Shown here piece by piece: positions 1 to 9,939 of a stretch of DNA of 64,000 nt. The notes below the pieces were generated by a model. It saw only the letters and a list, made by a program, of their open reading frames with translations, was not told where the DNA came from and made no database searches. The translations under genes and the position numbers were made by a program. This DNA is from Brachypterus glaber. Taxonomy: Eukaryota > Arthropoda > Insecta > Coleoptera > Kateretidae. How positions within the stretch are numbered: the stretch's first letter is position 1; each line of letters begins with the position of its first letter. Location of the stretch: NCBI GenBank assembly GCA_958510825.1, contig OY294047.1:5828001-5892000 (forward strand). The letters are read 5' to 3'.

Positions 1-655
1 CATACGAGCCGGTAGGCGAGTATGACGGTCCCGCGAGCGCGGAATGACTATTCCATACGTGTTGTAGACTATACTTTTTCTTTGACTGCGAATATGAAAC
101 ACTGTATGGCTTTAACTGCGGACAAGGTTAAAAACAATGTTTTTTATCACTTGACATTGTAAATGCAACAAAACACATATTTTTAAATAAAGCAATTAAT
201 GTTAATTAATAATTTTATCAAATCAGTACTTAAAAAAGATTTTTAATTTTAGCACATATTTACAAATTATAATGCAAAAATTCAAGGTTATGTCAGATTG
301 TTGCGACATATATCAGGTTTAAATGTATAACAATAGATGGAGCAGTTTTAATTTTTTGAACTAAATTGATAAAAAACTGGTCAAATATTAAGAAAAGCTA
401 ATAAACTTTATGTAATTTTAACGCAAAACTTTAAATTGCATTAAATTATTCAATATTTCATGGTAAAATTTATATATTTTTGCTAATTTTGATACAGTTT
501 TCTTAACTTTCATAAACAAGAGATGGCACTACATGTGCTCATTCTAACACTTGATACGGAATATTCATACCATATCTAGAGCTAGAATGGATTCATTCTG
601 TGTTTGAAAAGTGTGTGTAATTGCTTACATTCTAAAGCATTCGTAGAAAAACATA
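1..655 (+). repeat. Dispersed repeat family R1, copy A (truncated by the window edge)
   Basis: This stretch matches 29401-30032 in the same orientation over nearly its whole length. Shared landmarks are a CG-rich head (CGCGAGCGCGG at about 34), TATTCCATACGTGTTGTAGA, a long AT-rich body, and a tail with TAGAGCTAGAATGGATTCAT. The two copies differ by scattered substitutions and small indels, so this is an interspersed family and not a recent duplication. No reading frame is visible. The left end is missing because the window starts inside the element. The fold-back head is better seen in the second copy. The class of element is unknown. Confidence 0.75.
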
Positions 656-1054
656 ATATTAGATTTATTTGTAAATAAAAAAGTTTTGAATTATTTAAGC
701 TAATGCGTGACTTATGCGCCATCCTGTATATTTTTATTACTTTTATTAATTAGAATAAACCTCGGAATAAACTTAGGTAAGAACATTTTTGTCATTATTT
801 CTTTTAATCGTTGCCTAAATAAATTAGTGCCGGGGGCTAGCTTTTGTAGTTTTTTTCTTTAATAAGGTGCTATTCTAAAAAGTATGTAGATGTAGTTTTT
901 AATTTTTGTTATTTTGGAAACCCTTAATGCCTTTAGTTTTCGAGATAATCGCCATATACCTACACCTATTTTTTAAGATATTTAAATATATTTTTCCATA
1001 GTTCACAATAAAAATGTAGTGAAAGTTATTTACAATCTACAGTTAATAATATCA
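656..1054. other. AT-rich spacer
   Basis: AT-rich sequence between two repeats. I see no gene, no long inverted repeat and no RNA gene in it. Confidence 0.5.
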
Positions 1055-2020
1055 TTACCTATTAGGGTGTGTCAAAAAATCCCGAATTTCGAAATCGAAA
1101 AGACTCTGGCTCAAAAGTTGATCCTTGGTAAAAAACGGTGGCCACTCAAAAATGAGTCAAATCGATTAATGTTTAAAGGTAGCTCAAAGCGCTCAAACTT
1201 TGAAAAAATCGGTAACTGTTTTTCGGATAAAAACTGATTGTGTATAAAATTGAGGAAATTTTGGACGGTTTCTTTGGTAATATTTAAAAACAAAACTAGT
1301 TGGGAGAAACTAAAAAATATATATCCCCCCTCCCCTTAAGTTAGAACATTCCATTATTTGAAGATTTCGCGAAAATTTCATTTTTGAGAGTTTTAAAAAG
1401 TGCTTAAAAATAGTTTTAAACAAAAAAAACGCAAACTTATATATGAGTATACAAGCATATATACATGTTAACCTACCTGCGTATACAGAATACATTATTT
1501 GTACTCGGGTAAAAAAAAATCAATTCAAAACCGGGTGGATTTTCTGTTTTTTACCTAAAACTTTTTCCGGTGTACTTTTTTTGAATTTTTCTTATTTGAA
1601 TATACTTTTTTATGTAAAAATACAAAAAACCAGAAAAAAAAAATAAAAATTATAAAGCCAAAAACAAAAATTTTAGTAATGGTAATATTAAAAACCAATA
1701 AAAAAATTATATGCACCTTGTTCAAAAAATCATTCCTAGGGAAGTTATGTCCTTTTAAATAAAGCCTATTTTTAAGGGCATGCTGTATTTTAAGAATGGC
1801 GCGCCATGGAGTAGCTCCTCAATTTTATACCCAATCAGTTTTTATCCGAAAAACAGGTACCGATTTTTTTCAACGTTTGAGCGCTTTGAGCTACCTCTAA
1901 ACATTAATCGATTTGGCTCATTTTTGAGTGGCCACCGTTTTTTACCAAGGAGCAACTTTTGAGCCAGAGAGTCTTTTCGATTTCGAAATTCGGGATTTTT
2001 TGACACACCCTATTACCTAC
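1055..2020. mobile_element. 950-bp non-autonomous DNA element with ~195-bp TIRs, hAT-like
   Basis: Two long arms, 1063-1258 and 1818-2012, are near-perfect reverse complements and begin TAGGGTGTGTCAAAAAATCC. They are directly bordered by an 8-bp direct repeat with one mismatch (TTACCTAT at 1055-1062, TTACCTAC at 2013-2020). An 8-bp duplication with a TAGGG terminus is typical of hAT transposons. A TA-flanked reading (TA then GGGTGTGTC) is also possible and would make it mariner-like. The 560-bp interior is AT-rich, has no transposase frame and includes a C-rich tract near 1325. Short reading frames inside the arms are mirror images of each other and are not genes. Confidence 0.85.
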
Positions 2021-2378
2021 ATGAACAAATTTAATTTATTTAATGGGTGGCATCATTGTTACATAATTTAAATTAACTATAATTAAATTAATGACTATCA
2101 TTAAAATACATTTAATTCGTGATTAACAGTACTAGGCGAATTTCCAGTACTCGCATAGGCGCTGCGTCGACTCTAGCGTTGACGCGAGGTTTTAAATATT
2201 TACATCTTTATTTCTTTTTGTCTTGATTTTTTGAATGATTCCATTTAAATGAGTAAGGTGGAAAAAAAGTTATCGATAAATAATAATTAAACACTTTCGT
2301 TTGGACTTTTAGTTCAAAAAAAAAAAATCGAATATCGTTTTTTTCTTTGAAAAACACCGATATATATACATATGTATT
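2021..2378. other. AT-rich spacer
   Basis: No gene or structured repeat recognised. A short CG-richer patch lies near 2140-2190. Confidence 0.45.
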
Positions 2379-2475
2379 CATAATTCGGCAAAATTATTCC
2401 GTAAGCCTATGTTCTGTGTTTATTTTCAACGTTAATGAGTCATAACTGAGTTTACGCCGAATACTGGTGATTAAT
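2379..2475 (+). repeat. Short interspersed repeat, copy 1
   Basis: About 95 bp nearly identical to 18425-18515, same orientation. It starts near CATAATTCGGCAAAATTATT and ends near GAGTTTACGCCGA. ATTCGGC near the start and GCCGAAT near the end form weak 7-bp inverted ends, so this may be a very small MITE. Confidence 0.6.
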
Positions 2476-2801
2476 CTTTTATTTTTAATAACATGGTATT
2501 AAAGTAAGGTTAATCTTTAATAGCTATAAACAGTATTTTTTGTTAGTATTAAGCGAAACTGAAACAAGTAAATTTTATCTTGCTACCAAAGCACATTTAC
2601 ACCAAGAAGTTAGAGACAAAGCCTATGCTATACGTACTTCAAACAAGTCTGATTGCACGAGAAAGTTTTCGTTTTGATCGACTGTGTCAATTATTTCCTC
2701 TTATCGCTATATTCTGTAAAGGACGCAATCAGTTGGAATCAGGCATTTTCAGACTAATGCAATAAACGTACTAAATTTAAAATTCTACACTCAAGTAACA
2801 C
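2476..2801. other. AT-rich spacer; 8-bp direct repeat at its right edge
   Basis: No gene seen. AGTAACAC at 2794-2801 recurs at 3277-3284 and is the probable target-site duplication of the SINE between them. Confidence 0.45.
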
Positions 2802-3276
2802 GCTCAGATGGGGGCGGCGGTAGCTCAGTCGTGAACGCCTCGATCTAGTATTCGAGAGGCCGGGGTTCAATCATCGATTGTGGAACAACTTTTTCACAGA
2901 AATAAAATATCGTCGTTTCGCCACCACGTTGGCTTGTGCTGCCGAAGATCTAAGCACACAGAAAAAGGTTTGCAGTGAATAATGCCGCACTAGCACTCGG
3001 ACCTGTAGAGGCACCGAAAGGGAGCAGCAAGGTAGCTGTCAGGTCTGTTGGCCGAGCTCACTTTAGGGACTTTCAAGCAACCAGGATCTGTACTAAGGCT
3101 GCAAGCGAAAATGATCCTTAAGCAGTTTGGCGCCGGTCCAAGTGCACTGGCAGCCAATAAACTTAAGGATCAAGCCGCTCACAGCCAAAAAAACTGACAA
3201 AACGAGGTTCGGATTCCTCGCTAAACTGTAGGTCCCGGGGTACAACAACAAAAATCTTCGTTAGAGTAGAAAAACT
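2802..3276 (+). mobile_element. tRNA-derived SINE, about 475 bp
   Basis: The head contains a polymerase III A box (TAGCTCAGTCG, 2821-2831) and B box (GGTTCAATCATC, 2864-2875) at tRNA spacing, but the body continues for about 400 bp, so it is a SINE and not a tRNA gene. The body is much less AT-rich than its surroundings and has a 10-bp inverted pair, GATCCTTAAG near 3113 and CTTAAGGATC near 3161. The 3' end has a short ACAACAACAAAA tail at about 3242. The direct repeat AGTAACAC on both sides supports insertion by target-primed retrotransposition. It needs a partner LINE for movement, and I cannot tell which. Confidence 0.7.
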
Positions 3277-3600
3277 AGTAACACAGGGGTAGGCAAAAAG
3301 GACCATATGGTCTAGTTGCCAGGCTTGACCTCCCCACCATTACAGCTTAAATTGGCAGTACCCCTCACTTTTTTACCAGCATTTAGCTTTATTTCGGTAA
3401 TTTAAGTTGCTGTGTTTAGGTTATTTTATTTAGCTGTTGTTAACACTTCACATCCACGTTTTTATTCCTTTTCAGTTAAGCAATTTTTCTTTTCCTCCTT
3501 CAAAAAAAAGTCTAGATGCATCAATGAGACTTAGTCATAATTTTTTTTTCCCAGAAATTTAAATCTAGCTTTAGTCTAGTCGGTTCCTACATATATAATA
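3277..3600. other. Spacer
   Basis: Contains a moderately GC stretch near 3290-3370 and otherwise T-rich sequence. No gene recognised. Confidence 0.4.
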
Positions 3601-3863
3601 TAGCTTTTTGATTTTTGGGGAATAGGGCTTTGGATCTGACTAAAATTGTTATCTAATTTTGCTGTGACGTTTCGACGAATTATTTTCGTCGTTTTCGAAC
3701 AGAGAATTAAAGCCAAAGATTAGTCATTGTCACTAACAGTAAACACTCACATAAACAAAACATTATTTAAACAAATAAATAACAGTTAAAAAATAAAATT
3801 AAGACAGTGTGCTTTTCTATACGCAGCAACCGAACCTACTATTCCCCAAAAATCAAAAAGCTA
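3601..3863. mobile_element. 263-bp MITE with perfect 25-bp TIRs and an internal hairpin
   Basis: The terminal 25 bases at 3601-3625 and 3839-3863 are exact reverse complements (start TAGCTTTTTGATTTTTGGGG). Inside, about 3668-3705, TTTCGACGAA and TTCGTCGTTTTCGAA form a short hairpin. A diverged reverse-complement copy without clear TIRs lies at 57639-57867. No convincing target duplication is visible. No coding capacity. Confidence 0.75.
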
Positions 3864-4192
3864 AATTATACAAATTGGGCAAAAACTTTTAATTTTACAT
3901 ATATAATATATAGGATATTATCTTATGTATCCTAGAAAGGTACACTTTGGGTTATTTTGAAATTAATTTTAAAAATTAATCTAAATATTTCGAGAAACAT
4001 TTTTATAGTGGCGCCTTCGCCAAAATTGAAATTAAAAATAATGGCCCTAAAAATCGTAATATAATTGTTATGTGATAAAAAAAATAGAAATATTAATTTA
4101 TTTTTGCACATGTAATTTTAAAATTATGGTATCCAAGTTTCGATTCCAAAGTCTTTTTTCAATAAGAAATTTAGGGGGATGTCAATGCTACG
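3864..4192. other. AT-rich spacer with a possible SINE scrap
   Basis: About 4012-4035 (GGCGCCTTCGCCAAAATT) resembles, in reverse, the GGCGAAGGCG segment of the SINE family found at 11805 and 61026. It is too short to be sure. Nothing else recognised. Confidence 0.35.
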
Positions 4193-5441
4193 TTAACCCT
4201 TAACTGCTGTTGTGATATTTTTGCTACATACATTACGTTGTGGGGTTTCAGCGGACCCCATTTTATTTTCACATATAAGTTTGAATGGAAAGATAATTAA
4301 AGCAATATTAATGTAAAAAATAATTTATTTGTAGTATCTTAAGCCTTAAAACCACCAAAGATAAAAACAAAATAAATTTTAACAAAAAAAATAAACAACA
4401 TTCAAAGAGTTAACTAAAAACCCGAACTATTTAAATGCTTTGGTATTTTAGTCAAATATAAAAACTGAGTAAAGAAACTTAAGTTTTTTTATCACTTTTC
4501 TTAAGAAAAAGTATAAAACAAAAATAAAAATAAGATAAACATAAAAATTAAAAAAAACTCTGGATTTTCACAAAAAGTGAATTTTAAGAAATTTCAGTCT
4601 TTCATAGACTCTTGACAGACATTGCGACGGCACTTTGTTCAAATATGTTGCTCCCAAATGACACAAACTATATTACTTTTTATGTTTTTTGATCTAGGAC
4701 ACAAATAGCATGGTTTGTGACCATGAGAAACAGGTTTCTTCAAAATCCTTCCTATTGTAAATCTTAACTGTCTTGGTATCCTTTCATTTGCAAGTCTTTG
4801 CTCTAAGTATGGTCTTGTCAGTTGCTGAGTAAGTCACAAAGCGTAATATTTGGGAATTATCACAAAAAGAGAGTGCAAAATATATTACGAAATATTTAAA
4901 ATTCAAAAAAAAGTGCCAGGGGCCATCTACGCGTTGTCTTCTTGATGAAAAAGTTACACATTTTTTATCTAAGCTGTACACCCCCTTTTGTACTATTTAA
5001 AAACATAATTATTCCTGGATAATTTTGTAGTCTCTATATGTCTTTAGTATCATGTTCACTTTGTAATTCACTATTATCCAAGTCAGGATCTTCAGCTTCG
5101 CCGTTTTTTTTCTTCGTCTATTTCTCGAAACCACTGTTCTAATGGTCTCAAAATCTGAATCTGTAGCTCTAACATTCTTTTTAGACGTTGAAGCCATTTT
5201 TAAAATCCCTAAAATGACCAATATGCATGGGTCTAAAATTTGGGTAATCTCCGATAGCGACGGGAACGGGTGGAGCAATAATTTTTCGAATGATAAAATT
5301 AGCCTCTTTTTCAAATATCTGTAACTTCGATTGGAATTGTTAAAATGTAACGTATAAGAGCTCAAAATTTTTGTCTGAACTTGTGCAGAAAGCAAGATTT
5401 ATTGTTCTAGAAGCTAAACATCCCCTTAAACAAAGGGTTGA
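4193..5441 (-). mobile_element. Internally deleted piggyBac-like transposon
   Basis: The left end reads TTAA then CCCTTAACTG (4193 on). The right end at 5434-5441 reads AGGG then TTGA, that is an inverted CCCT terminus with one base change in the TTAA target. Between them, reverse-strand fragments of a piggyBac-family transposase survive (separate entry). At about 1.24 kb it is roughly half the usual autonomous length, so it is a dead deletion derivative. TTAA target choice and CCC termini are family hallmarks. Confidence 0.65.
4594..5197 (-). pseudogene. piggyBac transposase remnant (N-terminal start plus C-terminal region)
   Basis: On the reverse strand a start at 5197 gives MASTSKKNVRATDSDFE followed by a basic run (RNRRRKK). 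The middle of the protein, including most of the DDD catalytic core, is absent. Next comes SRRQRVDGPWHFFLNF (frame ending at 4784), matching the SRRQ-RWPL-FFN stretch near the family's C-terminal third. After a frameshift, LTRPYLEQRLANERIPRQLR (from about 4826) is the classic sequence before the zinc finger, then HKPCYLCPRSKNIKSN and TKCRRNVC, a degraded cysteine-rich finger with one stop and a Cys replaced by Trp. It ends at 4594-4596. Frameshifts, a stop and the missing core mean it cannot work. Confidence 0.75.
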
Positions 5442-6212
5442 CTAGGGGTACTTGAATTGAATTTTATACCAAACTTTCTCACATTTTATAATAACTATAA
5501 CTGACTGGACCCCTTTAACTTGATTTTTCTTGAGATACTTTATGATTTACTACTTTTTTTTGGTGCTTGGGTCAAAAAGTCAATCAGTCTGCCGGGAAAT
5601 CTTGTAAGCACGGTAAATTAAGAACGCGTTAAGTTAGAAACTTAAAATTTGCCTGTTTTGTTTTCTTTATGGGATTGTGTTTGGTGAAAATTGTGGTCGC
5701 TGAAACTGAATCTGCTAATAAATATTTTTTTAACTCCAACCCTAGGGGCGGCACGGTACAATCTACTTTAAATATTTACAATATTTACGTGAAAATTTAT
5801 ATAAAGAGGTTTTTGAGGCTACTGAAACTGAATCTAATAATAAAAAATTCTCTTCATCCCGGGGATAATTATTTTTAAATGTTTTCATAAAAACTGGTGT
5901 ATATGGATTTTGAGGTCGTTGATAATTAAAAATGCCTAATTCTATTCCTCAGCGGGCGGGGGGTAGTTATTATATTATTATAAAAAAATACTGTAATATC
6001 CTTATAGTGTTTCATAATAAAAACACTAAAACTGGTATGCATAATTCAAGTGATATAAAGCTGCAAATTATTCAAGGACTAAAGAAATTTAATAAATTGC
6101 TTTTCATGATACATAAATAAAATACCTACATAGGTAAGCAGGTATACCAGGTGACCCACCTAGTAATTTTTAATTATTGAATACAGACCCAAAAAAATAC
6201 AAGGGTGGAATA
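5442..6212. other. Spacer with repeat fragments
   Basis: About 5700 and 5828 each carry a CTGAAACTGAATCT motif, and a similar GAGACCGAATCTG lies near 42080, so part of this spacer is probably an old dispersed repeat. No gene recognised. Confidence 0.4.
5578..5655 (+). repeat. Dispersed repeat fragment shared with 18338-18398
   Basis: GGGAAATCTTGT, AAGAACGC, TTAAGTTAGA and an ACTT end appear in the same order and spacing in both places. The 18-kb copy is preceded by a (GGTC)n tract, and here only GTCAATCAGTCTGCC remains. Confidence 0.6.
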
Positions 6213-6898
6213 TACAGAGCGGTCCAAAAGTCACCCCCCCCCCTCTTAACTTTTGAACCAGTTGAGATATCGACTTCAAATTTGGAACTGTTAAATAAAA
6301 CAACTTAAACTATCTTTTAGCATATCTTTAATACTTTCAACTCTTAAAATGTGGGCAGGGGGCATGGGGGCACATTTTTTTTAATGGAAAGGAGGGTCAT
6401 TTTAAAGCTTATAAAATTGTCCATTTAACTCCATATTTTTAAATTTACGAAAAAATATTTTTGGGTTTAAAATGGGGTTGAACATGGGTATTAATGTCAA
6501 AATTCCTCAAAAAAAAAAATAATTTTTTAAAAATGCCTAATTTTATCATAAAAAAATGTTAATTATACTTTTAAACTAATTTTAGTTGACATAAATAAAA
6601 ATTTATAAAAAAAAAACTTAAAAAATCGAATGCTTTAGCACAAAAAATTGAAAAATCAAAACCTTAAAAAACATTTTTAAAAAATTTAAAAACGTTAGTT
6701 TAAATAGAGAATTTTATAAGCTCCCATTTAAAAAAATGTCCCCCCATGCCCCCCTGTCCACATTCTAAGAGCTGAAAATATCAAATATATGCTAAAAGAT
6801 AGTTTAAGTTGTCTTATTTAAGAGTTCTAAATTTGAAGTCGATATCTCAACTCGTTCAAAAGTTAAAAGGGGGGGGGTGACTTTTGGACCGCACTGTA
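6213..6898. mobile_element. TA-flanked long-TIR MITE, family M1, copy A (682 bp)
   Basis: Termini CAGAGCGGTCCAAAAGTCAC (6215) and the reverse complement ending GTGACTTTTGGACCGCACTG (6896) are bordered by TA on both sides, as in Tc1/mariner-type insertion. The arms continue about 180 bp inward, including C-rich or G-rich runs and GATATCGACTTCAAATTT. A second copy lies at 20510-21232. There is no transposase frame. The reading frame that starts inside the right arm near 6877 runs through this arm into AT-rich DNA and is not a gene. Confidence 0.88.
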
Positions 6899-7730
6899 GA
6901 CCCAATTCTGTTCATAAACCAAGGTTTTATTTTAGATTAGTAAAACACGCTATTTTTTTCCTTTTTATTTTAAGAGTATTAAAATCTTCTTGCTTTGTTC
7001 TTTTTTGTGTTTTGGTTGTTGCTCTCTTCATAATAAAACATTTAAACCGGCCAATAACCAAAACACAAAACAACCCAAAAGCAGATCAACCTTATAAGGT
7101 GCTTAAATTATTATTATTTTTTTTACAGTTATCCGGTACTTAACTGAGTAGTTCGGAAAATATTTCAAGAACTACCCAAATATAAATTATAAGGTACTTA
7201 AATTTTTATTAGTATTATTATTATTATTATTATTACTAAAAAAATGGAAGAGCAAGCAATATACATAAAACATAATAATTAAATTGACTACCAAAAGAAA
7301 ACATCATATAAGATTTAAACGTATCCGACACTGGTAATAAAATTGTCGTATTTGTTTTTAAAAGAATTAACACTATTGCAGAGAGACATCATTCGTAAAT
7401 ACCTAAGCTTAAATATTTTTAATAAAACTGTAAAAAACGATTTAAGTACACCGACGAAATTTTCAGAACTAAAATATCCTCATAAAAAATGTGCACAAAA
7501 AAAACTTGGTTCAAAATATCCCGACTAAAAAAAAAAACATGTCTAAAAGTTTGTTTATATTTTAGCTTGGTTTACATAGTTTAATTTGGATGGGTTTGTT
7601 TGGGGTTCGGTTGAAGTTTCAATTTTGAGAGTTGAATGTGTTTCTTTTGGTTTATTATATGTTTAGTTTTTTTTGTATTTTTTTATCGACGTTTTAAGAG
7701 AAACAACAGGTGGTGGATATTTGTTGACTA
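6899..7730. other. AT-rich spacer with a short (ATT)n microsatellite
   Basis: A run of ATT units lies at about 7208-7237. The rest is AT-rich, with no supported gene. Confidence 0.5.
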
Positions 7731-8439
7731 TACACGGTGTATTTGAAATAGCGTAGGAAATTTTAACAGGTGATTCTACATGATAAAATATGACAAAAAG
7801 TTCCTATAAATATATGTCTAAAAATGCGTTATAGAGGTGCTACGCCCCTTTGAAAGTGGCTAAAAAATCGGTTTTTATTTAATAACTCAGGAACCCTTTG
7901 AGATATATCAACGAGGTTTTGCACGTCAACTAATCCTACCAAGGCCCGTTTTTATGTGTTATTTTCATATACTTATTTCAACCAGGGGTGTGCGAAACGG
8001 GGGGGGCTTATCAGTTTTTTGTCCCAAACTTTTTTCTGTGTAACTTTTTTGCAATTTTATTTTTAAAATATGATTCCTCAGGTCAAAATACATCAAAAAG
8101 GTACTCTTGTGGTAATACTGTAGGATTAACCGTTTTCGAGAAAAATTCATTTGAAGGTGAACTTCTACGGTTTGAGGACGAAAAATTAAATACTAAAATG
8201 TTGAAAATGATATACCAAGATGGGCCTTATTAGGATTAATTCACGTGCAAAACCTCGTTAATATATCTCAAAGGGTTCCTGAGTTATTAAATAAAAACCG
8301 ATTTTTTTAGCCAATTTCAAAGGGGCGTAGCTCCCTTATGACGCATTTTTAGACATATGATTATATGAACTTTTTGTCATATTTTATCATGTATAATCAC
8401 CTGTTAAAATTTCCTACGCTATTTCAAATACACCCTGTA
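7731..8439. mobile_element. TA-flanked long-TIR MITE, family M2 (705 bp)
   Basis: CACGGTGTATTTGAAATAGC at 7733 pairs with the right end (CGCTATTTCAAATACACCCTG, ending at 8437) with one mismatch. TA lies on both sides. The arms run about 200 bp inward, including AACTCAGGAACCCTTTGAGA and its mirror. The centre (about 7985-8035, GTGTGCGAAACGG with TTTTTGTCCCAAACTTTTTT) resembles, in reverse, 31810-31875. Short frames are by-products of the arms. Confidence 0.88.
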
Positions 8440-9190
8440 TGTGTTGTCGCATTTACTTTTAGTAAGGATATTCTGCCGTCGGCTATTCTGTTGGTTGATA
8501 TTCACAGAAATTCAGGCGTACAAATGGACGAAATCTTAAAGGATTTCGATAAAATTAGTGAAACTCTGATCTTTACCAAACACGTGCTTTTTTAGGTAAT
8601 TTTCGTTTGGACTTGAATCTTGAACGAATTTTCAAGGAAATCTTAAAAAATTGTCTTCTAGAAGGAATTTAGGTGTTCATTTTTTTTTCAACGGTTTACC
8701 CCTTGACTGATCCGCCTTAGGTTATGCACCCGGTATACTTATAGGTACTACTTCTTAGTTTATTGCGCACTCAATAGACTTTCAATTAAAGTGCGTGTGT
8801 TTGTGACAGGGGAATCGAATTTAGTTTTAAATCTCGATTTAAATTCAGGTTGCGTTCGCAATGCACCCATTATTTTTTAGTAAAAGTTAAACGAATGACA
8901 TATCGGGTCATAATTGTTTTATATGACTGTTATAGCCGTTTACACGCCTTTTTATAGGGGAACACCCATTAATATAAATTGTAACAAAAATTTACTCGTG
9001 TTGTAACACTGTGTTACTAACATATTCTTTCGAATATTATGGACAAAACAGATAAATACTTATGTATTTGGGTAATTGCTTTTGCAATTGAGTAGTTACC
9101 ATGGATATAAATTTCTTTTTCGTACGACCTAGTGTACACGAAATAGTTATTTATGGTACTAGTGGGCAATATCGGTTTACCCATGAGTGC
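8440..9190. other. AT-rich spacer
   Basis: No gene, long inverted repeat or RNA gene recognised. Confidence 0.45.
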
Positions 9191-9338
9191 CATACAAGCA
9201 TAGACGTAACGAGGGGGGCCTTGGGGGGGTTAGCCCCTCCCAAATTTTTCTAAGCCCCCCCTAATCAAACTATAAAAGTCTCACAGACAGACAAACTTAA
9301 AAACAAAATTTGGACCTGGTTACGCCTCTGCATACAAG
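9191..9338. mobile_element. 132-bp hAT-type MITE with perfect 8-bp target duplication
   Basis: CATACAAG at 9191-9198 and 9331-9338 flank a 132-bp unit whose ends, CATAGACGTAACGAGG and (reverse complement of the right end) CAGAGGCGTAACCAGG, are imperfect TIRs. An 8-bp duplication and CA-starting TIRs fit hAT. The interior has a G-rich block and its C-rich mirror (about 9212-9262). It is related in style to the 309-bp element at 61691. Confidence 0.82.
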
Positions 9339-9939
9339 GTTTTATCCAATAAATAGCTTAGGAATTCATATTTTTATTAAAAATTTTAATGACATTTACA
9401 AGAAAATAATTTGACAAGTGACAGTTGAGTGGGTAAAATAAATAATTATCCACTCAATAAAGTAAAAGCCACGCGGAGGTTATTATTGAGTTTATCTATT
9501 TAAAATGAAGCTGGTAATTGTCTTATTATCTGTATGTATTGGATAATAAAAGAAAAATGCATGTTCACTATATATCCTCGTTAGGATATATTTCTATTGC
9601 AAGAGTCATAGTGCATATTTGAATGAAATAACAACTATGCACACTCATTTATCCAAACGAGTACACATAGCTTTCATTTTGACAAAAGTCATTTGACGTT
9701 TATAAAATTTTGAAATGTCAAAATTAAACACAGGTAATTCTTTAAAATAAAATTTTTTAAAAAGTCTAGACTGTATGTAGATCGAACGAAAAATCTTGTT
9801 CGCAACTCGACAAGTCCTTAGTGCATTCGAATGATTTTTTGACTTCGCTTCGCGTCGTCAAAAAAACTTCATTCTCGTGCACTAAGGACTAAAGTCGCTT
9901 ACTCGTTACGAAAACTACTATTGCGGGACACTTATTCAT
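9339..9939. other. AT-rich spacer with two hairpins
   Basis: A perfect small hairpin (ATATATCCT, loop CGTT, AGGATATAT) sits at 9570-9591. A larger fold-back at 9813-9890 is listed separately. No gene seen. Confidence 0.5.
9813..9890. repeat. 78-bp CG-cored fold-back
   Basis: The outer arms AGTCCTTAGTGCA (9813-9825) and TGCACTAAGGACT (9878-9890) are perfect inverted repeats. Inner segments TTTTTTGAC and GTCAAAAAA also pair. The centre, CTTCGCTTCGCG, is CG-rich in an AT-rich setting. It belongs in style with the fold-backs at 18793, 29384 and 51981. Confidence 0.7.

Noticed and set aside
5009..5395. 128-codon reverse-strand gene
   Set aside because: Only the part from the internal Met at 5197 fits a piggyBac transposase N-terminus; the upstream part is flanking sequence, and the rest is broken.
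6877..7143. 88-codon frame
   Set aside because: It begins inside the right arm of M1 and continues into AT-rich DNA; it has no recognised domain.
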